From: CAZMXP01 sp964570285
GTDB taxonomy: Bacteria > Planctomycetota > PLA2
NCBI GenBank assembly: GCA_964570285.1
Contig: CAZMXP010000040.1
Location: 1 to 45,529 of the forward strand
Direction: 5' to 3'
Length of the DNA: 45,529 bases
Shown here: positions 15,358 to 22,693 of the stretch, piece after piece
How the letters are laid out: every line of letters starts with the position of its first letter
How positions within the stretch are numbered: position 1 is the stretch's first letter
Notes under the pieces: generated by a model
The model's input: only the letters and a program-made list of their open reading frames with translations
Told to the model about the DNA's origin: nothing
The model's database searches: none
Position numbers and translations under genes: made by a program

Positions 15358-17565
15358 CTACTCCTGGTCCGCGAGCCGCTTCTCGCGCACGAAGGTGGTG
15401 ATGAAGCGGAAGATCGACTGGTCGCGCGTGCCCTTCACCGCGGCGGGCTGCTTGGCGAAGATGCCCTTCGCCTTCAGCGCGCGCAGCTCCTCGTAGGTGT
15501 AGCCGAGGTGGTCCATCGCGAACGCCATGCGCTCGGTCTCGTCGCTCAGCCGCACCTGGCTCATGCCCTGCAGGTCGAAGTGGTTCGCGGAGTCGAGCAC
15601 GACGCCGTGGCCGATGCTGCACCAGCCCGCCATGTCGCCGCCGCCCCACTTCGTGGCGCACTCGGGGCTGTCGATCAGCACCTCGAAGCGCTCGGGGTCG
15701 ATCACGTCGATGATGTGGCTGCCCATCAGCACGTAGAGCGGGCTCGTGACGCCGTCGAAGACCCCCTTCGTGAAGGGGCTCTCGCTGGGCCGCGGCTCCG
15801 CGGCGACGTTGTCGATCACCTGCGCGCGCGTCTCGAGCTTCTTGACGATGTCGGGGAAGGCGGCGGCGACGGTGTGCGTCAGCGCCCAGCAGGAGGCGAA
15901 GAGGTAGCCCCCCACGTGCACGTGCCACTGGATGCGCTCGACATCCTTGCTGACGAGTTCGCCGGGGCAGTTCGCGACGAAGAGCGCATAGGGGTGCAGT
16001 CCCGCCTTGTCGACGGACGCCGCCCGCGTCTGGCGGTAGGTGATCTCGTAGTCGTCGAGAAGCGTCTCGATGCTGTCGCCCCCCTTGCGCGTCTGCAGGA
16101 CGACGATGTCGAGGTCGCGGTAGACCTCCCGAGGCGAGACCGCGTAGCCGTACCGCTTCGCCTCCTTCGCCTCCTTCTCGGTGTCGCGGAACTCGAACCG
16201 TTCCCCTTGCAGCGCCCACCACTCGCGCCACTCCTTGGGCTTCTCCGAGAGCGGCTTGCCGCTGATGTGCCGCAGGAACTCGAGCGTCGTCGCGACGACG
16301 GCCACCTCCTTGTCGCGCAGCATCTCGATCAGCGGCTCCATCGCCTCCTTCTGCCGGATCCAGCCGAGGCCCGCGGCCGCGCCCCCGCGGCGCCGCCAGT
16401 CCTTGTGCGCGAGCATCGCGACCAGCGGCTCGACGCCGCGCGCGTCGCGCAGCTTGCCGAGCGAGACGGCGGCCGAGACGGCGACCTCCCAGCTCGCGTC
16501 CTGCAGCGCGAGGGCGAGCGGTTCCGCGGCGTCGGCGAACCGGCGCCTGCCGCAGAGCACCGCCGCCTGCTCGCGCACGGCCGCGTCGGGGTCCTTCGCG
16601 AGCCGGTCGAGCAGCAGCGGCAGCACGGCGCCGGGCCGGAGCGCCGCGGCGGCCCCCATCGCGTGGAAGCGCACCCGCGCGACGGCGTCACCCTTCGCGA
16701 GCGCCTCGACCCTCTCGCAGGCGCCCTCGGCGCGCAGCCGCGCGAGCGCCGCGACCGATGCGGCGCGCACCTCCGGTCCCGCGTGCGAGAGGCCCGCGCT
16801 CAGGAGCGCGTTCTCGTACTCCTGCACCGGCCCCGTCGGCGCCTCCACCTGCCCGAGCGCGCCGAGCAGCCGCGCGAACCGGGCGTCGATCACCGCGTCG
16901 CGCGCCATGCCGAACGAGCCCGACAGCAGGCCGCCGTGGAACTGCCGCTTCTCGTCGTCGGGAAGCGCGAGCATCAGGCGCCGGATCGCCTCGATGCAGC
17001 GCCGCTCCATCACCGCGGGCAGCGTCTTGGCCTTGAGCGCGTCGCGCAGGGGCGCGATCGCGGCGCCGTCCCTCGTGCGCACGAGCGCGTCCACCGCCGC
17101 CGCGCGCACGAGCACGTCCCCGTCCGACAGGAGTTCCGCGAACTCGCCGATGCGCGCCGCCTCGCCGAGCGCGCCCAGCGCGCGGATCGCCTGCACGCGC
17201 CCCTCGCCCTCCTTCAGCTTCGCGACCCGTTCGAGCGCCTTCGCCGTCGACGGATGCGCGATCACCTCGAGCGCCTCGGCCGCCTTCGCGGTCGTCTCCC
17301 CGCGGAGCCGCTTCGCGATCGACGCGGCGCCCGCCTCGCTGCCGAGAGACGCCACCGCCTGCGCCGCCGCGCGCCGGATGCGCCGGATCGGCCCGTTGAC
17401 CGCGAGATCGCACATCGCCTCCAGCGACGCCGCCGTCCCCCGGACCCCCAGTTCATCCACCGCCTTGTGCACCACCTCCCAGTCGGCGTCGCGCGTCGCC
17501 TTGAGCAACTCCTCCTCGGTGCGCTCCGCTTGCAGAAGGAGGAGCAGCAGCACTAGCGATCGCAT
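15358..17565 (-). CDS. secreted HEAT-repeat protein with C-terminal GATase1/ThuA-like domain
   Basis: 735 residues. The hydrophobic start (MRSLVLLLLLLQ) is a signal peptide. Residues about 15-440 are HEAT-type helical repeats (for example VRAAAVDALVRTRDGAAIAP and VAVSAAVSLGKLRDARGVEP). Residues about 490-735 resemble the class-I glutamine-amidotransferase-like/ThuA fold seen in DUF4159-type proteins: DLDIVVLQ, HVHVGGYLFAS and the late GWCSIGHGVVLDSANHF segment. The catalytic Cys-His of true amidotransferases is not evident. Such HEAT-plus-ThuA secreted proteins occur in Planctomycetota, generally with unknown roles. Its ATG overlaps the recQ end by 13 bp, and a TACAAT box inside recQ lies 6 nt before it, so it may have its own leaderless promoter. 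Confidence 0.75.
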   Translation of the reverse strand: MRSLVLLLLLLQAERTEEELLKATRDADWEVVHKAVDELGVRGTAASLEAMCDLAVNGPIRRIRRAAAQAVASLGSEAGAASIAKRLRGETTAKAAEALEVIAHPSTAKALERVAKLKEGEGRVQAIRALGALGEAARIGEFAELLSDGDVLVRAAAVDALVRTRDGAAIAPLRDALKAKTLPAVMERRCIEAIRRLMLALPDDEKRQFHGGLLSGSFGMARDAVIDARFARLLGALGQVEAPTGPVQEYENALLSAGLSHAGPEVRAASVAALARLRAEGACERVEALAKGDAVARVRFHAMGAAAALRPGAVLPLLLDRLAKDPDAAVREQAAVLCGRRRFADAAEPLALALQDASWEVAVSAAVSLGKLRDARGVEPLVAMLAHKDWRRRGGAAAGLGWIRQKEAMEPLIEMLRDKEVAVVATTLEFLRHISGKPLSEKPKEWREWWALQGERFEFRDTEKEAKEAKRYGYAVSPREVYRDLDIVVLQTRKGGDSIETLLDDYEITYRQTRAASVDKAGLHPYALFVANCPGELVSKDVERIQWHVHVGGYLFASCWALTHTVAAAFPDIVKKLETRAQVIDNVAAEPRPSESPFTKGVFDGVTSPLYVLMGSHIIDVIDPERFEVLIDSPECATKWGGGDMAGWCSIGHGVVLDSANHFDLQGMSQVRLSDETERMAFAMDHLGYTYEELRALKAKGIFAKQPAAVKGTRDQSIFRFITTFVREKRLADQE

Positions 17566-19394
17566 GCGGCGATTGTACGCAGGAAGCCGTCGCCGTAGCG
17601 CCCCACCTTGACCTCTCCAAAGCCGTGCACTTGGAGCAATTCCTCGGGGGTGCGGGGGCGCGAGGCGGCGAGATCGCGCAGCGTGCGGTCGGAGGCGACC
17701 ATGTAGGGGGGGATCCCCTGCGCGCGCGCGACCTCGAGACGGTGGCGGCGCAGCTCCTCGAAGAGCAGGCGCGAGCCCTCGTCGAGCGTCTCCGGGATGA
17801 GCTTCCGCTCCCTCACGCGGGGCGCCGCGGTGCGCTCCGCCGGCAGACGCAGGCGGGCGGGGCGCCGGCCGAGCATCACCTCGCGGCCGTCGGCGGTCAG
17901 CAGCGCGCAGGGCCGGTCGCCGGGCGTGAAGGAGACCCAGCCCGCGGTCACGCAGCGCTGGAGCAGGCTCATCAGCCAGCGCTCCTTCCTGCCCGAGAGG
18001 GCGCCGAAGGTGGGCACCGAGAGGAGGCCCGTGCGCGCGAGCCGGTCGTCCTCCTCGCCGCCGAGCAGTTTCGTCGCGGCGCCGAGGCCGAAGCGTCCGT
18101 GGATCCGTGCGACCGCCGACAGCGCCTTCCGGATGATCAGTGTCGCCTCCTCCGTGTCGATCTCGCCGCCGTCGAGGGAGGTGCAGACGTCGCACTGGCC
18201 GCAGCCGCCGAGCAGCTCCGACTCGTCCCCGAAGTAGCGCAGGATCGCGTCGTGGCGGCAACTGCCCCCCTGCGCCCAGCGCATCAGCTCGAGGAAGAGC
18301 CCCCACTTGTGCTCGACGACCGCGGGATCGACCTCCCGCTCCTCCGTCGGCATCTCGAGCAGGCTGCGCCGCTTCGGGAAGTCCTGCGCCGAGTAGAGCA
18401 TGAGGCCGTAGGCGCGTTCGCCGTCCCGTCCGGCGCGGCCGACCTCCTGGTAATAGGCCTCGATCGAGCCCGGAGGTCCGAGGTGGATCACCGCGCGCAC
18501 GTCGGCGCGGTCGATGCCCATGCCGAAGGCGTTGGTCGCGACGACGACATCGAGGTCGCCCGACATGAAGGCGTCCTGCACTTCGGTGCGCCGCCCGGGA
18601 TCCACCTTCGCGTGGTAGTGGGCGCACTCCCACCCGAGCGCCGACAGACGCTCGCTCTCCTCCTCGGCGCCGCGCCGCGTCGGCGAGTAGAGGATGACGC
18701 CGCCGCCGGTCGCCTCCTTCAACATCGCGTCCACCGCCTGTCGCCGCGCGGCCGCGGAGGAGACCTCCTCGGCGCGCAGCACGAGGTTGGGGCGCGCGAA
18801 GCCGCGCACGTGCTGCGGCGTGTCGGGAGAGAGGCCGAGCCGCGCGAGGATCTCGTCGCGCACGTAGGGCGTCGCCGTCGCGGTGCAGGCGAGCACGCGC
18901 GCGCGCGGCAGGGCGGCCAGCAGCGAGCCGATCTGCAGGTAGTCCGGGCGGAAGTCGTGCCCCCACTGGCTGATGCAGTGCGCCTCGTCGACGGCGACGA
19001 GCGGACACTCGATCCGCTGCGCGAGCGCGCGGAAGCCGTCGGAGGAGAGCCGCTCCGGCGCGACGTAGGCGAGCCGGCACTCGCCGCGCGCGATGCGCCC
19101 CATGCGGCGCGAGAGCTCCGCGCCGTCGAGGGTGGAGGCGAGATAGGTCGCCGCGATGCCGCGCCGCTCGAGCGCCTCGCACTGGTCGTGCATCAGCGCG
19201 ATCAGCGGCGAGACGACGAGCGTCGTGCCGTCGAGCAGCGCCGCCGGGAGCTGGTAGACGAGCGACTTGCCGCCCCCGGTCGGCGCCACCAGCAGCAGCC
19301 GCCCCACCTCGAAGAGCGTCGCGATCGCCTCCCGCTGGCCGGGCCGGAAGCGCTCGTGGCCGAAGAGCGGGAGACCCTTCTCGAGGTCGAGCAC
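17553..19394 (-). CDS. recQ: ATP-dependent DNA helicase RecQ
   Basis: 613 residues from the GTG at 19394. Superfamily-2 motifs are complete: FRPGQREAI, APTGGGKS (Walker A), DEAHCISQWGHDFRPDY (motif II plus the RecQ aromatic loop), TATAT, ATNAFGMGIDRADV and YYQEVGRAGRDG (motif VI). The RecQ-Ct zinc cysteines appear as SCRHDAILRYFGD and CGQCDVC, then a winged helix, and an HRDC domain closes the protein (about 535-610). RecQ unwinds recombination and replication intermediates 3' to 5'. An upstream GTG (19430) would add 12 residues. I prefer 19394 because a TAGACT box ends 10 nt before it and homology starts there. Confidence 0.93.
   Translation of the reverse strand: MLDLEKGLPLFGHERFRPGQREAIATLFEVGRLLLVAPTGGGKSLVYQLPAALLDGTTLVVSPLIALMHDQCEALERRGIAATYLASTLDGAELSRRMGRIARGECRLAYVAPERLSSDGFRALAQRIECPLVAVDEAHCISQWGHDFRPDYLQIGSLLAALPRARVLACTATATPYVRDEILARLGLSPDTPQHVRGFARPNLVLRAEEVSSAAARRQAVDAMLKEATGGGVILYSPTRRGAEEESERLSALGWECAHYHAKVDPGRRTEVQDAFMSGDLDVVVATNAFGMGIDRADVRAVIHLGPPGSIEAYYQEVGRAGRDGERAYGLMLYSAQDFPKRRSLLEMPTEEREVDPAVVEHKWGLFLELMRWAQGGSCRHDAILRYFGDESELLGGCGQCDVCTSLDGGEIDTEEATLIIRKALSAVARIHGRFGLGAATKLLGGEEDDRLARTGLLSVPTFGALSGRKERWLMSLLQRCVTAGWVSFTPGDRPCALLTADGREVMLGRRPARLRLPAERTAAPRVRERKLIPETLDEGSRLLFEELRRHRLEVARAQGIPPYMVASDRTLRDLAASRPRTPEELLQVHGFGEVKVGRYGDGFLRTIAACDR
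17572..17577 (-). promoter_or_regulatory. -10 box TACAAT before the HEAT-repeat gene, inside recQ
   Basis: TACAAT on the - strand ends 6 nt before the ATG at 17565 and lies within the recQ 3' end. It fits the leaderless geometry seen elsewhere and suggests an internal promoter. Confidence 0.45.
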
Positions 19395-19404
19395 GCGACC
19401 CGCC

Positions 19405-19410
19405 AGTCTA
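19405..19410 (-). promoter_or_regulatory. -10 box TAGACT of recQ (leaderless geometry)
   Basis: TAGACT ends 10 nt before the GTG at 19394. It would lie inside the coding sequence if the 19430 start were used, so it helps decide the start. Confidence 0.45.
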
Positions 19411-19465
19411 CGCGGACGCAGGGTCCGCACCGATCCGGGCCGATGCGCCCGCCCGGGATCCCCGG

Positions 19466-19471
19466 TAGGAT
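19466..19471 (+). promoter_or_regulatory. -10 box TAGGAT of the kinase gene (leadered)
   Basis: TAGGAT lies 21 nt before the ATG at 19493 and a strong GAGGAGG ribosome site sits between them. It is a normal leadered promoter, in contrast to the no-Shine-Dalgarno genes. Confidence 0.45.
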
Positions 19472-19492
19472 CGGCCTCCCCGAGGAGGTGCG

Positions 19493-22400
19493 ATGGGCGC
19501 GGAATTCAGGGAACTGCTGCTGGCGGACCTCGCCCTCGCGCACGGCGTGGCCAATGCGCGCGACGTGGCGGCGGCGCTGCAGCGGTTCTGGGAGGAGCGC
19601 GCGAAGGGGGCGACCTTCGAGACGGAACTCGCGCATGCGGCGCGGCTCGAGCCGGAGAGACTCAGGCCGCTGATCGAGGAGGCGGATCGACTCGTGGGGG
19701 GCGCGGGGGGAGACGCGAAGCTCGCGCTGATGCGGCGCGGCGGGCTGGACCGGTCGGTCCACCTCGCGGCGGATCCGAAGCTCACCCGCGCGCTGACGGG
19801 CCTTGGCGCGAAGGCCAAGGCGCCGCTGCGACCGCTGCCGCCGGACCGGTACGCCGCCTTCGAGACCGTCGGCGAGGGCGGCATGGGCGTCGTCTACCTC
19901 GCCCTCGACACCGAGTTGAACCGCCGTGTCGCACTGAAAATGGTGAAGCCCTCCCCCCAGGCCCCCCACACCTCCCCCGTGGAGGCCAAGGCGGACGCGA
20001 CCGAGGCCTTCGAGAACCTCAAGACGCGGTTCCTGCAGGAGGCGTGGGTCACCGGCGGGCTCGAGCACCCCGGCATCGTCCCCGTCTACGAACTGGGGCA
20101 GAACGCCGCGGGCGTCCCCTACTACACGATGCGCTACGTGCGCGGGCAGCGGACGCTCGCGCACGCGATCCGGGAAGGGCACGGCATCGGCCTGCTCGAA
20201 CCCTTCCTGAAGCTCTGCGACACCGTGCGCTACGCGCACTCCCGCGATGTCATCCATCGCGATCTCAAGCCCGCCAACGTCGCGCTCGGCGAGTTCGGCG
20301 AGGTGGTGCTGCTCGACTGGGGCCTCGCCAAGATGGCGGGAAAGGAGGATCTGACCGGTACCGTCTGGCAGAGGAAGATCTCGGAGTTCCGGCAGGCGAC
20401 CGACATGCGCACGGTCGAGGGGGCGCTCGGCACGCCGGGGTACATGGCGCCGGAGGCGGCGCTGGGTCTGGTCGACGAGGTGGACAAGCGCAGCGACGTC
20501 TACAGCCTCGGCGCGATCCTCTTCGAGATCCTGACGGGGCGACTGCCCTTCCAGTTCACGACCTACGTCGAGTTCGTGCGGCAGGTGACGCAGCAGGATG
20601 CCCCGCCGGCGCGGTCGATCGACGACTCCGTGCCCCGGGCGCTCTCCGACCTCTGCGCGCGGGCCCTGTCGCGGGAGCCGTCGGCGCGGCCGGAGGGCGC
20701 CGAGGCGCTCGCGAACGAGGTGCGCGCATGGCAGGCGCAGAGCGCGATCGACCGGGAGGTGGAGGGGCTGCGGCGGGACGCCGCGGCGGCGCTCGACGCG
20801 GCGGAGGCGGTTCACGGCGAGGCGCGACTGCGGCAGATCGACCGGGCGGTGGCGGCGCTGGCGCAGCTAGAGAGGCGCGGCGCGGAGGGGGGCCCGCTCC
20901 GCGAGCGTGCCGTGGCGTTGCGGGAGCAGGGCATCCTCGAGCGCGAGCGGGCCAGCGGGCGGCGGCTGCTCCGGCGCGTGGCGGCGGCGGCGCTCGTGCT
21001 GGCGACGGTGGCGGGCTTCGTGGTCGCGGCCGCGATCCAGTCGAAGCGGCAGGAGGCGGAGGAGGCGCGCGGCGAGACGCTGCGGGCGCTCGGGGATGTC
21101 TCTCGCGAGCGCGATGCGAAGGCGGCCGCCCTCGCCGAGGTGCTGCGGCTCGCCGACAGCAAGAAGGTCGCCAACCTCCTCGCGGAGGCGGACCGCCTCT
21201 GGCCCGTGCATCCCGGCCGCGCGCCCGCGATGGCGGCGTGGATCGAGCGGGCCGCGGCGGTGGCTGCGAACCGGAAGGGACACGAGGAGGCGCTGGCGCG
21301 CGTGCGCGAGCGCGCGCTCCCCTACACCGAGGAGCAGAGGCTTCTCGACCACGCGGAGACGATGGCCCAGCTCGACGCCGCCCGGGAGCAGCTTCCGAGG
21401 ATGCGCGCGATGATCGCCCCGGCGATGGATGCGCAGGCCCGGCAGGCGCTCGACGAACGGCTCGCGGCGGTCGAGGGGGCGGTCCGCGGCCTTGAAGAGA
21501 AGATCCAGCGGCGCGCCTCCTGGAGCTTCGATTCGCCCGACGACGACTGGAGGAACCAGGTGCTCGGGGATCTCGTCGCTGGCCTCGAAAAGCTTGGGCA
21601 GACACTCGAAGCCGTGACGCGGAGGAGGGAGACGGCTGAGGGGCTCGGGGAGAGGTCGATCGGCGCGTACCGGCGGGCGTGGGACGAGACGATCGCGGCG
21701 ATCGCACTCTCGCCCCGCTACGGGGGGCTGGAGATCTCTCCCCAGCTCGGCCTCGTTCCGCTCGGCCCCGACCCCGGGTCCGGCCTCTTCGAATTCGGGC
21801 ACGTCGGCTCGGGGGAGATGCCGGCACGCAACGCCCGTACGGGGAAGCTCGGCCTCTCCGAGAATTCGGCCATCGTGCTCGTGCTGATCCCGGGCGGCCG
21901 CTTCCTGATGCGGGCGCAGTCGGCGCATCCTGACGGGCCCGGCTACGACCCTTGGAGCACGGATCCGAACGAGGGGGCGGTCCACGGGGTTGCGCTCTCG
22001 CCCTACTTCCTCGCGAAGCACGAGTGCACGCAGGCGCAGTGGGAGAGCCTCACCGGGGGGACGCGGCCGAGCACCTATCGCGCCGGACACGTAATCCCGG
22101 GGCTTCCCGGCCGGGCCGTGACGCGCCGGAATCCGGTCGAGCAGATCTCCTGGGAGGAGTGCGCGCAGTGGCTCCCGCGCTGGGGGCTCGCGCTGCCGAC
22201 CGAGGCGCAGTGGGAGTACGCCTGCCGCGCCGGCACGCAGACTCCCTGGTCCACGGGCGTGGATCCGGCGGGGCTCTCGGACGCGGCCAACGTCGCCGGC
22301 GCCTTCTGCAAGGCGCACGGCGGATCCCCCTCGTGGCCCTACAGCGAAGAGGTCGACGACGGCTACGTCCTCCACGCACCGGTCGGGTCGCTCCGGCCGA

Positions 22401-22600
22401 ATCCGTTCGGGCTCCACGACATGCATGGCAACGTCTGGGAGTGGTGCCGCGACATGTCGCTGCGCTACGCCCGCGAGGCGGTCGTCGATCCGGTCGTCGA
22501 GGGGCCGGGCAACCGGGTCTTCCGCGGCGGTAGCTGGGCCGCCCACGCCCCGAACTCGCGCTCCGCGACGCGCAGCCAGAACACCGCGACCTTCCGCTAG
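19493..22600 (+). CDS. Ser/Thr protein kinase fused to an FGE-sulfatase (SUMF1-like) domain; C-terminus cut by in-frame TAG
   Basis: 1035 residues up to the TAG. An N-terminal helical region (1-115) precedes the kinase: glycine loop GEGGMGVVYLA (about 127-137), VALKMVK lysine, HRDLKPANV (about 255-263), DWG in place of DFG (about 275-277) and GTPGYMAPE (about 312-320). A single membrane helix lies near 495-517, then a coiled-coil-rich part (about 520-760). The extracytoplasmic end (about 790-1035) is FGE-sulfatase-like: IPGGRFLM, LPTEAQWEYACRAGT, HGNVWEWCRD and FRGGSW. The family normally ends in an LGFRPAR-type motif. Here TAG (22598-22600) comes first, but the same frame continues with LGVRPARS and stops at TGA (22649-22651). 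The gene is either a recent nonsense mutant, read through, or carries an assembly error. Confidence 0.88.
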   Translation: MGAEFRELLLADLALAHGVANARDVAAALQRFWEERAKGATFETELAHAARLEPERLRPLIEEADRLVGGAGGDAKLALMRRGGLDRSVHLAADPKLTRALTGLGAKAKAPLRPLPPDRYAAFETVGEGGMGVVYLALDTELNRRVALKMVKPSPQAPHTSPVEAKADATEAFENLKTRFLQEAWVTGGLEHPGIVPVYELGQNAAGVPYYTMRYVRGQRTLAHAIREGHGIGLLEPFLKLCDTVRYAHSRDVIHRDLKPANVALGEFGEVVLLDWGLAKMAGKEDLTGTVWQRKISEFRQATDMRTVEGALGTPGYMAPEAALGLVDEVDKRSDVYSLGAILFEILTGRLPFQFTTYVEFVRQVTQQDAPPARSIDDSVPRALSDLCARALSREPSARPEGAEALANEVRAWQAQSAIDREVEGLRRDAAAALDAAEAVHGEARLRQIDRAVAALAQLERRGAEGGPLRERAVALREQGILERERASGRRLLRRVAAAALVLATVAGFVVAAAIQSKRQEAEEARGETLRALGDVSRERDAKAAALAEVLRLADSKKVANLLAEADRLWPVHPGRAPAMAAWIERAAAVAANRKGHEEALARVRERALPYTEEQRLLDHAETMAQLDAAREQLPRMRAMIAPAMDAQARQALDERLAAVEGAVRGLEEKIQRRASWSFDSPDDDWRNQVLGDLVAGLEKLGQTLEAVTRRRETAEGLGERSIGAYRRAWDETIAAIALSPRYGGLEISPQLGLVPLGPDPGSGLFEFGHVGSGEMPARNARTGKLGLSENSAIVLVLIPGGRFLMRAQSAHPDGPGYDPWSTDPNEGAVHGVALSPYFLAKHECTQAQWESLTGGTRPSTYRAGHVIPGLPGRAVTRRNPVEQISWEECAQWLPRWGLALPTEAQWEYACRAGTQTPWSTGVDPAGLSDAANVAGAFCKAHGGSPSWPYSEEVDDGYVLHAPVGSLRPNPFGLHDMHGNVWEWCRDMSLRYAREAVVDPVVEGPGNRVFRGGSWAAHAPNSRSATRSQNTATFR

Positions 22601-22652
22601 GCGATTCTCGGCGTCCGCCCCGCCCGATCGCTGCTCCCGTCGCCCGAGTGAC

Positions 22653-22673
22653 CCCCCGCGTCCTGCTCGGGGG
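22653..22673 (+). terminator. hairpin after the kinase gene
   Basis: CCCCCG (22653-22658) pairs with CGGGGG (22668-22673) around a 9-nt loop, just after the TGA that ends the read-through frame of the kinase. There is no T-run. Confidence 0.4.
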
Positions 22674-22679
22674 CTGGTG

Positions 22680-22685
22680 TACCAT
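22680..22685 (+). promoter_or_regulatory. -10 box TACCAT of the M28 peptidase gene (leaderless geometry)
   Basis: TACCAT ends 8 nt before the ATG at 22694, with no Shine-Dalgarno. Confidence 0.45.
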
Positions 22686-22693
22686 CGCGCCGC

